Position numbers and translations under genes: made by a program
Source: Cyathus striatus
Taxonomy: Eukaryota > Basidiomycota > Agaricomycetes > Agaricales > Nidulariaceae
Length of the DNA: 64,000 nt
Direction: 5' to 3'
Assembly: GCA_025738555.1 (NCBI GenBank)
Contig: JAOVFP010000016.1
Span: 1,922,001 to 1,986,000 of the forward strand
Part shown: piece after piece, positions 36,698 through 47,145 of the stretch
Numbering within the stretch: the first letter of the stretch is position 1
Layout of the letters: each line of letters starts with the position of its first letter
The notes under the pieces: generated by a model
The model's database searches: none
What the model saw: the letters and a program-made list of their open reading frames with translations, nothing else
Told to the model about the DNA's origin: nothing

Positions 36698-38651
36698 ATG
36701 TCGCTACTTTCACCAATAACTTTGTTTAAGGCTTCCACCCCCTACCTTTCAGTCGGAGTCACTCTTACCATTATATACTTCTTGAGTCCCCCATTTTTGC
36801 GTAGATGGGTTAAGGACAAGGATGGAAACCACCTTCCGGTTGGCCCCTCCATTCGATACCTGTTTCTTCGTAAATACCCTGAGCTATCTCTGGACACTTG
36901 GGCGAAGCAATTCGGTCCATTGTACTCTCTCTGGCTAGGAAATCAACTCTTTGTCATTGTTTCAGATCCCCACGTTGCTCGGGAGCTGTTTGTTACCAAT
37001 GGCGCTATATTCTCTTCCAGAAAAAACTACTATACGAAAAACCAACTAATTTTGAACGGGCGCGGGGTCACTGGCTCGGAATACGGCGATAAATGGTATG
37101 TTGTCTCAAAGATATACCAACAAAAATTGAATTAAAAGCACATGTTCAGGCGACAGCATAGGAGACTAATTACAAAGATACTTTCACGGGGGCCTATGCA
37201 AGACTACTCTAGAGCAATGGATTACGAGTCTCGGGCTTTCATTAAATCACTGTTCGATGATGGTCTGAAAGGAGAATGTGCAGTTGATCCCACCCCTTAT
37301 ACCGGTCTTTTTACACTAAAGTATGTGATTAATCATGTAAAACTTTAAAGGTTCATCGTTTTTGTTAGTAATATGCTCATAATGTCTTTCGGGGAGAGAG
37401 TAGATATAATGTCTGATCCTTTGGTTTCAAAGGTACTAGATATTGCAGTGGAGTATATGCATCTCAGCGGTATGTCGCTATTATAAAACCGCTTTAATAA
37501 TACAGGAGGTAATATTCTGTAAACCTCATAGGTGCATTCTCTAATATTATAGATTTTATGGAACCGCTTCAGTGGATTCCAACGCATAAACGTTCACGGG
37601 GACGAGCATTGCACGACAAAATGATCAAAGTTTACGGCAGTCTAATAATAAGATTCAAAGAACGAATGGAAGCTGATGAATCTGTTCCGAATTGTTTCGT
37701 TAAAATGCTTCTCGAGATTCAAGAAGAAGAAAGGCTTGATTGGGAAGATTTCTGCATGCTATCAGCTGTGTTTATTCTTGGAGGAGTTCATTCAGTAAGC
37801 ATGATCTGTTTACACAGCACGCTAGTTCTAATCATAAAGTTATTACATCAAGACTGCAGGAATTATTCAATGGTTTTTGGCCGTCATTCCTTCTCATCCC
37901 GAGATAGTGATGAAAGCCCACGAGGAACTAGATCGAGTAATTGGTCGTGAACGTTGGCCTAACAATGAAGATGAACCAAATTTGCCATATATTCGCGCAG
38001 TTATCAAGGAGGTAAGAGATGCGTATAGTTTACTATCAGTTTCAACTGTGGCTTATTGGCCCAATTTAGGTCCAACGTACTCATTCACCCTTTTGGACCG
38101 GCACACCTCACTTTTCATCTGAAGACTTTACTTATGAGGGCGTATTTATTCCCAAGAATACCGTTGTCGTGTTAAATGGCTACACCTTGCACCATGACGA
38201 GAAGCGATACCCGGACGCGTAAATTGTTCAATGACTGACTTATTACCCTCTTGAAAACTTATCGCTGTTTCAGATTTTCATTTAAACCTGAGAGGTATCT
38301 CAATGATAGTCTAAGCTGCGCCGCATCTGCCAAACTTTCTAATGTCCTGGAGCGAGATCATTGGACCTTTGGTGTAGGGTGAGCTAAATTCTCTGTACAT
38401 TTTATGATTGCAGTTCCGATTCGATGCATAATAGCCGCAGGATATGCCCAGGACTTCCTGCCGCAGAACGAGAAATGTGGCTCGCAATATCTCGTTTGCT
38501 ATGGTCATTTGATTTTCGTGCTCTTCCAGACCAACCGATTTCACTGCAGGAATACGAAGGATACTCAGGACACACACCGCTCCCCTTCAAAGTTAGACTG
38601 GTTCCCAGGCACGAGGGTGTTGATACAGTATTGGGACAAGCAGTGGGGTAG
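36698..38651 (+). CDS. Cytochrome P450 (P450-5), CYP2-like (phenylacetate-hydroxylase-like), intact
   Basis: Start chosen at ATG 36698 (MSLLSPITLF) just before the signal anchor; an upstream in-frame ATG would add an unusual tail. Eight exons (36698-37095, 37150-37320, 37369-37469, 37553-37794, 37853-38011, 38070-38218, 38274-38378, 38435-38651) total 1542 nt, 513 residues. Landmarks are a transmembrane anchor, PVGPSIRYLFLRKYPE, the I-helix GGVHSTAG, VIGRERWPNNEDEPNLPYI, the K-helix ExxR as EVQR, FKPERYL, the heme loop FGVGRRICPG, and RLVPRHE near the C-terminus. It belongs to the large Agaricomycete group related to CYP2/CYP504-type enzymes and is not close to the other two P450 families here. 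The substrate is unknown. Confidence 0.88.
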
Positions 38652-38861
38652 GCATGGAGTCTTAGCACCCAATACTTTCAGTTGTAAGCAATTGAAGTAT
38701 GCAGGCCTGTTCATGTATACCACACTCGAAAGTTAAAAAGGGAAGAACTGTCACTGAAAAAATGGAGGAGAATTGTTGGAGTGTTTTAGTGTGCAATAAT
38801 TTTGTATTTTGCTATAGCCTTTTTATACGCAAGACTTTTCTGTATAAATAACAAAAACAAC

Positions 38862-39753
38862 TTAGTTCGCAAAGACGTTGAGATCGAACAATCCAGAGGC
38901 AGAAACGTCGGTGTACTGGTGGCCAACTGCAGTGGTCCATCTGAATAACATATATCAGGTTCAGTAAACGCTTCACATAGTGGAATTGTACTAACCCGCC
39001 GAATTTGGTGCTCAATGTAAGAGTCTACCCAAATGCATATCAGTCATCGGGAGAACGTGAAAGTATCGCTATACGCACTTCAACATTATTCCAGTTGGCA
39101 AACCAGAGAGGGGCGGAGCTGTCGAGGACGACTGGCGTAGATCCAAAGATGTTACCCCATTCCTACATGTAGAGTTAGAACCATTTAGACACAGTTTCAA
39201 AAGGCACGTACACCCGGGCTGCTGTAGATACCGAAGTTGAAGCCGCTAGCCTTGATAGCGGAAATCATCGACTTAGCCTGCGCAAGATTTCCAGAAGTGC
39301 CATAGTTCCACTATATGAAACCATAGGTTAGCCTTCGATTCAACGAAAGAACCCAGCAAATGAATATACGTTATCACAAGTCGAATCCTGCTCTATATCG
39401 ATCCAAATAGTACCGATATTCATCGAATTTGCGCTAAATACAGCCGCAATCTCAGAAATCTGCGTAGCGTAGCTCTTGCAGCTGTTCCCGGACCCGTTGC
39501 ACGGGAACCAGTACATGTCAATGTTGGTGATACCTGCCGCGCGTGCGTTCTTGTACGTCTGCACGAAGTTCGGGTCGACGCGTCCGCCGGAGCCGCAAGC
39601 TTCTTGGTACCCGCGGATAATAGCCTTGGTGAAGCCTTCACCTTTAGCTTTGGTGTACGTTGCGGTCGAGACGAGCTGAGAAGAGTCTACACCATGCACG
39701 AGCGCGTAGGCTGCTGCGATGTAAGCAGGGATGAGGAGGAGTGAGCGGAACAT
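38862..39753 (-). CDS. Secreted glycoside hydrolase family 25 (lysozyme-like) protein
   Basis: Start at the ATG complementary to 39751-39753; the frame is open 12 nt upstream but without an ATG. A signal peptide (MFRSLLLIPAYIAAAYALV) precedes the mature start HGVDSSQLVS, which holds the first acidic residue of the GH25 site. Next come AIIRGYQEACGSGG, NIDMYWFPCNGSGNSC and GTIWIDIEQDS, with the catalytic D-x-E pair. Later exons give YGTSGNLAQAKSM, FGIYSSPGEWG, SAPLWFANWNNVE, FGGWTTAVGHQYTDVS and a LFDLNVFAN end. GH25 enzymes cleave the MurNAc-GlcNAc bond of bacterial peptidoglycan, so a secreted antibacterial or feeding role is likely. Length is about 225 residues, as in fungal members. A fragment of a second copy lies at 15086-15142. 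Confidence 0.87.
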
Positions 39754-42357
39754 AGTGTAGAACAAGAAGCAGAGATGCTCGTCTGGGATGAAATTGGTTT
39801 GTTCTCCTTTTTTATAGCAGCAAGCACAACAAATGATCTATACCACCGCCAGCGTCAACAGCTACGTACAACTCGTGGTAGGAAATTATTTGAATTGCTA
39901 GCCCACATGTGTCTCGTTCGTCACAGGGCAAGCTAGTGTCGGGTTATATGTCAAAATCCGCATGAATTTTGAGAATATGGTGTTAAAAATAGCGTGATGC
40001 ACAGAGAAAGAAGGTGTTATGACAAGAAATTCGGGGAGTGCGCGTGCTGTACGTGCATATGAGGTAGCATGGTGACGAACGTGTAGGATCTTCAAGGATA
40101 AATTAAAGATCAAAACTACCGGTCGAGTGGGCAGTCTGGATTGACCCGCCATATGATGTCTGGAATAGAGCAACTGAGCGCAGAGGTCGTCTCACGCTAT
40201 CTGAGGCTATCTGACGTTCGACATGTGCAAATCTGTACGCGTTTGGTTGCTTCTAACATATGTGACCATATGCACCCGTACCGATGGTCAGAGATCGACG
40301 AACGTTGGGGAATCCATGAGCATGGGTTATGAGCATTGAGGATATAGGTACCTGAGTGTCAAGGAGAGAACAATAGGATGTGTAGTACGCGTTCAGTAAC
40401 AGCCACTCTTAAATGGTTTAGAATAGAAAGCATCTGAGTGTCGGGGGGGCAGTTTTGGTGTAAGTACTGAAGCAGATTCGTACTCGGAGAAACCCGCTTC
40501 GGTATGGAAAGCCTAACAACCACGCTCAATCCCATCAAATTGAATTGAGTTCCGACTGTCGGCTTTTTCGGCACATTAGTTAGCGCTTACGTAATACTCT
40601 GTAAAACTCCATATCATATGGTTATCGAGAATGTAGGTCGTTGCACTTGATCGCTTCACTTATGGGCGAGGTCTTTTCTACTATAGTTAGCTGCATATTT
40701 AAGTTAAAATAACCTCTTCTCTCGCTATTCAAGTCCTGTTCTGTAATTGACACCAGATCGGAACTATAAGTCATTCATTCTGTTTGTGGTATCCTAGAAT
40801 CTAGATGTCCATGGAATTTGTGCGCACAAGGTAAATCCCTTTGCATATTCCCATTGTGTATTTCATGAGTTGGTCCGTTGTTGGCGACTTATTTTGTTGG
40901 GTAAGGTTTAAAATATACTATTTAATTAATTTATTGTTTCATCTTCACTGTGGAAACATTGAACATACAGCATGTAGAGCAGGCAAGGTGCTTGTACTAC
41001 AAATTTTGATCTATTCCACAATAGCCACGACTCGAAATTTGACAATAACTCATCATTCCTCAGATTGGACTCATCGAAGTATACTTTCCATTTATTCGTT
41101 GTGTTAAAAGATGTGTTATATTATTACTCTGCAATAATTAAATCAAGACTGTCACTTACGTTCCCTCATTTCAAGTTTAATTATTTTCATCTTGTATGTA
41201 AACCGCTGTGATACATTCTCTACAGCCTTCCTGGTTGCGTATTACACCATCTCCACAATATCCCCCCATCAAATTTCGCATTTACACACTGTTACCAGTG
41301 TCCTTTTAAATGGCAAACTGTTGTTTCAATTTCTGTAAAATGTTATTATTGAAATTTTTTTGCTTTATAACAACCTGATCACACGGATATTCCATATAAA
41401 TCCATCTTGTTAATTTACTTGTTTATTTTCAACCATCCGACTCAATTCTATTAATATTGCCGACCTGTGCATTTCACACTTGCATATCCTAGACTGAAAA
41501 TCAGGTAATGCGCCATACTACTTGAACCCTCATGGCCAATAGTTATTTAAGACTTAATTAAGTACACACCAAACATGACGTACACAGTGTATATGAGACT
41601 TCTTTGACATTAGACATTATTGAAATCAATTCAACGTTAAATAGAAAGTAAGGTTTAGTGTAATATTTCAATTTAAAAGGTATAGTCCACCAAAGTTTGA
41701 AGTACCTGATACCCATGGCATTTGGCTTTGTGCGCTGCTTGTTTATTTACAATTAAATATCAGAGAGTCAATTTCATAGCTCAAAATGTGTTATTTCAGT
41801 TTGAAACCTGCAATTTATGATTTACGAAGTTAAAATCAACTATGGGATTATGACAGTTCGCTGAGCGCAAGCGAACTACGTAATCGGAATTCGTAACGGA
41901 AGAGCCGGCATTGCCGAACGTCGGAATTCAATTTCATTTGATGGATTTGAGCGTGGTTGTTAGGCTTTCCATACTTCGGAGCCTTTCTGGGTCGCCATAA
42001 TTATGTAATGCAGAGCGTCAGTGCTACAGTCAAGGCCACCGTGCCACTTGGCACTAGACGCCCATACGATCCCAAGGTCGAGAGCATCGAAGCTAGACAT
42101 GTTATGTATCTCGCCGTAGGGTAAGTCCCCGAATATAATTTTTTGGCACTTTCTTTGGACTCAGCTGAGATGCTAGTAAGCGAGATTATCGAACGTTTCC
42201 CATTACTCAAAGGTATGCTTTCAATTTTAATTAAATTGCAAAATAAAACGAGATTGAAGACATACTAGATACATGACATTACATATATCGGAATTGTAGC
42301 ATATTACTTATGAGCATATCGCTACAAGTAATTATAAGTACATTATGCAACCGGGCT
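39754..42357. other. AT-rich intergenic region with one possible exon remnant and a hairpin
   Basis: About 2.6 kb, very AT-rich between 40,600 and 41,800. Open frames at 39898-40332 and 40841-41107 are unsupported. An 8-bp-arm inverted repeat AGTTCGCT/AGCGAACT lies at 41855-41877. A plus-strand protein-like segment occurs at about 41,950-42,212 and is listed separately. Confidence 0.4.
41950..42212 (+). pseudogene. Possible exon remnant of an unidentified gene
   Basis: The + strand reads without a stop through AWLLGFPYFGAFLGRHNY, MQSVSATVKATVPLGTRR and KVESIEARHVMYLAV, then an intron-like GTAAGT...CTCAG, then AEMLVSEIIERFPLLK before another GTATGC donor. The phase across the intron is off by one, so the gene is probably broken. 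The family is not recognised. Confidence 0.25.
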
Positions 42358-43692
42358 TCACTCCCGTCTACTTTCCATACTTCCTACCTCTACGCCAATC
42401 ACCTTTCTATTTCCTACTACATCCCTCTTTTTCCAATCACTAGGGATGAGTTGTACTACCTCCTCAGCATCAATCCTTTCCTCTGGAAGATAGCGAAACA
42501 TCTTGTACAACAGACTTGTAAATGAACAGACCTCTTCATCACTGAAATTCTCCATTTTTCCAATACTGATACTTGCAAACGGCACCATCTGCTTATGTGC
42601 TCGACACATGCCATTTTCCTCGAAGTATATTGCACGTTCAGCCCAAGCAGTCCACCATTTATCTGGAAGCTTCCCAAAAAGGTGGGCCATAGATACAAGT
42701 ATCTGGTCTTTATCGCAACGCGACGCAAACGGACAATGATTCTTCAGAATCATGTACATAAGGACTCCAAGCGCCCAAATGTCCATCGAAGGAGCGGGAC
42801 AGACCATATCGTGGAAAATAATTTCAGGAGCTTGAAATTCGAAGGGCATGTTGGATTTTAGCGGCTTATCAGGCTGACAATTTGGGGCGTAGAAGGATGA
42901 TTCGCCGAAATCACAGAGCTTGACATGAATGTCAGCGTAACGAGAAAGGCAAACCTCAACCTCGGGATATATCTGTCGTCGATAGGCTACGGTGGTAGGA
43001 CAGTGTACAGAGGGTTTCTCATTATCCCTATACCTGATGGGGCAAGTAAACGGTTTTCCAAAAATACGATTCACGTCCGCAAGAGAGGCGTTTTCGAGCT
43101 CGGGAGTGTAGTACAGCACGTTTCCAAGGTGGAGATCTACACCAAAATATTCGTAAGTGTCTAAGTGTGGTGTATACAAGAATGATCACTTACCGCCATG
43201 AATAATGCCGCACTTATGAAGATACGCTATACCAAGCGCAACCTGTGCTGCCACCTTCCTAGATGCATCCGGCTGAAAAGTAAAATGACGTGTAATTTCG
43301 GGTTCTTCATCGAACACACTCAAATCTAAACCAAGGAGTTCAGTAACAATACAGTGGTGCGTTCCATTAGGGCCATGAATCACGAATGTATCTAATATGC
43401 GGACCACATGGTCCTTGCCAGGATGGGAGTCCCATATCCCAGACTCTTGCTGTTGCTGGAGGTGTCGCGAGATGTTCAATTCAGAAGATACCTTGGATGA
43501 ATAACCAGAAAGAACTTTAAGAGAAGCAAAACGCTTCAATTGAAGGTCTTCGACAAGCCATACTGTGCTGTAGGTTCCGCGGCCAAGTTTGTTGATGGTA
43601 CGATAACGTCCCTCTTTGAATGTATTGCCAATATAAATGGGATGATAACCGCCTACGTCATATTGGCGTGCAGACTCGATGGCCGATACCAT
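42358..43692 (-). CDS. SRPK-like serine/threonine protein kinase
   Basis: Two exons (43692-43194 and 43136-42358) give 425 residues. The N-terminus has the SRPK-type lead-in DVGGYHPIYIGNTFKEGRY. Kinase motifs follow in order: the glycine loop LGRGTYSTVWL, the VAIK-lysine equivalent ASLKVLSG, VTELLGLDLSVF, the catalytic loop IIHGDLHLGNVL (HGD replacing HRD), CDFGESSF (DFG), and FEFQAPEIIFHD (APE) followed by DIWALGVLMYM. HGDLH catalytic loops and short length are usual for the expanded Agaricomycete SRPK-related kinases, which are much shorter than yeast Sky1. It would phosphorylate Ser/Arg-rich proteins if it keeps SRPK specificity. It stands alone at the right end of the accessory island. 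Two overlapping ACGCGT sites lie about 310 bp upstream. Confidence 0.87.
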
Positions 43693-44000
43693 CTGTAATT
43701 TAGTATACTTAATAATACGTAGACCAAAGAGAGCTGTTGAAGAGTGTCGATGCAGCTACTTACTGGGCGAAGATAGACTAAGGTGCGCGACGATGGGAGA
43801 AGGTGTGCAAAATTGTATTGCAGCGCTTAACACGTTCTTTATTGCGTTCGGGGCCGTGGACGTTGAAATTGAAAGGCCTGCTTCACGATGGCAAACGCTT
43901 GGATTAAGTACAGTTTGATTATGTAATACTTACTGACTCGGCATCAGAAAGCCGACCTCATGTCACAGTCAGACCGACCAAGACCGACTCAGACGGCGTA

Positions 44001-44012
44001 ACGCGTACGCGT
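44001..44012. promoter_or_regulatory. Double MCB-type palindrome (two adjacent ACGCGT sites)
   Basis: ACGCGTACGCGT is a perfect 12-bp palindrome made of two consecutive ACGCGT cores. In yeasts ACGCGT is the MCB element bound by MBF for G1/S expression. It sits about 310 bp upstream of the SRPK-like kinase start. Whether it is used here is unknown. Confidence 0.35.
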
Positions 44013-44649
44013 AATCCTTTGAATTGAGCTCTCTAGCTTGAGTCCTAGACTGGCAAGTATTGCCAAAAGAAAGGCCTAAAAAAGGTTCTTGGGTGATGGT
44101 AATGGAAGCTGTGATGTAGAAGTATGGTGACTGGAATGCCGCTGGGTTCTGGAGTGGGGAAGGTGCGTCAGTTTGCTTGTTCTTTTTTGCGTCGAACGTC
44201 TTCTTACCACTGTAGATTCATGGGGCTGTAGCTATCGCTGGTCTAAACACCTGATGTTTCTCAGCAGGACAATACATAGATGTTTTCGACCTGTCATGCA
44301 TTCTCTCCCAGTGGGAGTCCTCAGCTCGTCGAAGGCGCATCTTAATTCCACCGCCCAATAGCGCTCTTTAATCTCCTATCGCTTCTTCCCCGCAAATAAT
44401 GATGCAACTATTATTAAGTACAACCAAGATGCCACCTCTCGAGTTCCTCACATCTCCTCTCAAAGTTCAAAAATATCCCAGAATCCAGACCTAAACGCAA
44501 TCTGACGAGCACATGGGTACCACGACCGCTATTCTCGTGTTCCTGGAGATGACGCGAAGGGAAATAGAGTTGCCTGAATGGATTGCGAAAGGGGGAAGCA
44601 CTGTGGACGTAGGAGGAAGTTTGATTGCTGTTGGCTGGGGTGCGTGTGT

Positions 44650-45627
44650 TTCAGGTTGTCAAGTTGATTTCTCCTTGCATGACTCTTTGAGTTGTTCTAC
44701 CTGGTTCTGGTCTAGAGCATCTGTTTCTATTGGACACGGTGGATATGAACATAGAGGAGGTGTTGGTTTGCCCGACGCCGAGAGAGAAGAGCGTCGAGGA
44801 AGAGGTAGGATGACATGGGGTGTTCCGGTTGCTATGCACCATGCGCGTCCATCCGAACTCGAATCCAATCCGACGCTGCTTCTTGTATCTACAAATGCGA
44901 CGTCGAGTGCAGTAATCAAAATAGCTGTCTGTCATCCGGGCCTCCTATCCTATCCAACGCCATGCCCAGCTCAAAGTCGTGGGCTGGCTTGTCATTCGCA
45001 TTGATTTTACTCGTGTGGAGGAAGTGCTGCGCAGATTGATGGATTCTTCAATTTCACTGGGTGTGGTGGTTGGATCTTCCCTAGACCGGGGAATTAGGCA
45101 GGATTTTTTATTGATTTATGGAGGCAGAATTGCTATGTAGACTGGGACTGTGATCGCGCGGGGTCGAGGAGGAATTCCCCAGTGCCTGATCATGAGCATC
45201 GAAATACCAATATGTGCCTGTGACTTGTCGGGGAAGGATCACAGGAGGTGGGTCGTGCTCGCTCGTTCTGTGGGTGTGGTGCGGTATCGGAGAAGAGTCG
45301 ATCTGCCGGCCTGGAGGAGATTTCTGGGATGGAAAGAAGAATTGCTATAATTTGTTGTCTGACTCGGAGTGCGATTCGGACTGGGAATGGGATTCCAGTG
45401 GGAGTGTGATCTGGCTAGGAGGAGCTGTTTGTGGTGTACAGGTAATTGAAGTGCTGGTACTGGCAGGTAGGGAGCTGGATTGACAGGCGGGGAGGTTAGT
45501 TATATATTGAGGTACCAGTCTTTGTCCTCTTCGCCTTCCTTTTCTTCTGGTTCTCGTCAGCTTGTTCCGCGGTCCTTGCTGATTTTCGTGTCATTGGCTG
45601 CCGTTGCATTGCGACGCGTTGATTCAT
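44650..45627 (-). CDS. Possible gene for a Ser/Pro-rich basic protein (tentative)
   Basis: From an ATG complementary to 45625-45627 the minus strand encodes MNQRVAMQRQPMTRKSARTA and a basic stretch NQKKRKAKRTKTG that resembles a nuclear localisation signal. Further pieces in changing frames are protein-like: LPLESHSQSESHSESDNK, TGTYWYFDAHDQALGN, ANDKPAHDFELGMALDRIGG and ETDALDQNQVEQLKESCKEK. They are separated by stretches that could be short introns, but I could not join all of them with confidence. No family is recognised. Extent and exon structure are guesses. Confidence 0.27.
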
Positions 45628-45690
45628 TTTAGGAATTAAGAAGGGAATACTCCCACTTTTCATCCTCTCGTCTACCCTGCTCTACTCTTT

Positions 45691-45713
45691 ACCACCACCA
45701 CCACCACCACCAC
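45691..45713 (+). repeat. (CCA)n microsatellite
   Basis: Eight near-perfect units of ACC/CCA in the pyrimidine-rich upstream region of the RRM gene. Confidence 0.8.
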
Positions 45714-47145
45714 TATATCCTCTACTCCTCACAGCTTAGATCCAGCTTCTCGCTCTAAACTCTAATTCATTGCAACTATCGATCCATCGCTACTAATCCA
45801 GTCCACCAGCTATTCCTTTCCCTCTAATTTCTCGCCTCCTAGGTCCCCTTCAAACAAGCTTCTGCTCCAAGAACCGTCTACTCGAGCTCTAACCGACAAA
45901 ACTTTAAACTTTATTTTTTGTTCTACGGCCTACGTCTGTGTCGGCGGCGGGAGGACTCTCTCCTCGCTCGTTGGTTTTCTTTTCTAGCACTCAAGATTGT
46001 CTTCTCAAGCAGCTATTTGTCTCTTCTCCTCTTCCTCCTCTCCACCTCTTGGAGTGTCGAATTTGGGCTCTTGAGCCAGGCATACAGCACGGCCCACATA
46101 CCCGCTCCGCTCTCAATCTGATTCTACCCGCTGTCCGCTGTACACCACGCGTACAGCACTCCTACAGCACATTATCCACACCTCCCGTTTGTGGGAGCAG
46201 TGAATTCGTTTCCATTCTCAAGTTCGATCCGACGGTGTCATACCACCGGATTTTTCTGCGCTTCAAGGCGTAGTGTCCCCGTTTCTCGGTGTATTCCTGC
46301 GTTTTTGGCAGGTTAAGACTGTTCTTTGAAGACTTTGCCTTTCAGTTCGCGTTCGTTTTCGTTCTACAAATTCTCCAAGTTCGTTCGTTTGAAAATTCAA
46401 GCTGAACCCCTCTATTTCTATTCTATTCGTCTATTCTACTGTGAGTTCTTAGTATTCTTCGTCCTCTTTCTCTCTCTCCCCCCTCCCCCTTTTATTCGAC
46501 GGGGATGAGCGACTCCACAAAATTAATCTCGACACCTGGTGTCGCTCGCCGTCCGTTCATTCCAGCAGTCATCGGTCAATCATTCCTTCTTCTGTTCCTT
46601 CCGTTCCTTTATGTTATGATAGGGGGCTATATGCGCTGTAACTCGGCCTCGAAATGTTACCCCCTCTCCTCTAGTTTCATGAGCGGTTTAGTTTTGATAC
46701 TTGGATCTGCCTCTGCGCATATATGCACTCGAAAGCTGGGAAACAGCTTCCCCCGTCTCGGCCCACAGACCCTCTATTCTGTTTTCTACTCTACTCTATT
46801 TCACTCACCGTTCGTTCATTCGGGAGGTAGAAGTGACGTGACCTCCTGTGCGTCAGCGTCAGCGTCAATTTCACTTATCCTTTCCTTTCCTCATCCTCTT
46901 TCGCTTCGTTCAACCTATCCTTTCCTCTTGCCTAACTCAATCCTATACAGCTTGTTGCTTACCTTGCGTGCATTACGGCAGATCACCCATTCGTCCAAGT
47001 CTGACATTGTCAATCATCGGCGTCCAACCATCCACTAACTCTACGCAAACTAGAGACGCTGTTACCTACTTTACCAATCCCCGTATATCGGATTTGCGCA
47101 TTCGGAAAAAGAGCATATAACATCGTTGTTTTATAGACCCGAACG

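Larger units (their letters stand above)
43693..47145. other. Long intergenic interval containing a possible gene and a C/T-rich leader
   Basis: About 3.4 kb between the kinase (reading left) and the RRM gene (reading right). It contains the ACGCGT pair at 44,001-44,012, protein-like minus-strand sequence at 44,650-45,627 and a (CCA)n run at 45,691-45,713. A strongly pyrimidine-rich + strand runs from about 45,640 to 47,100, typical of promoter and 5'UTR of a fungal housekeeping gene. The open frames there (for example 46505-47038) look like products of that skew. Confidence 0.4.

Noticed and set aside
39754..39765. Extended start for the GH25 protein
   Set aside because: No ATG in the extension; the first ATG (39753) directly precedes a good signal peptide.
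44513..45004. 163-codon + strand frame
   Set aside because: Coding-like signal here is on the opposite strand; the + frame reads as its complement and has no splice or family support.
46505..47038. 177-codon open frame with hydrophobic stretches
   Set aside because: It lies in a C/T-rich leader; Ser, Leu, Pro and Phe content follows from the skew, and neighbouring frames are equally open. No family resemblance.
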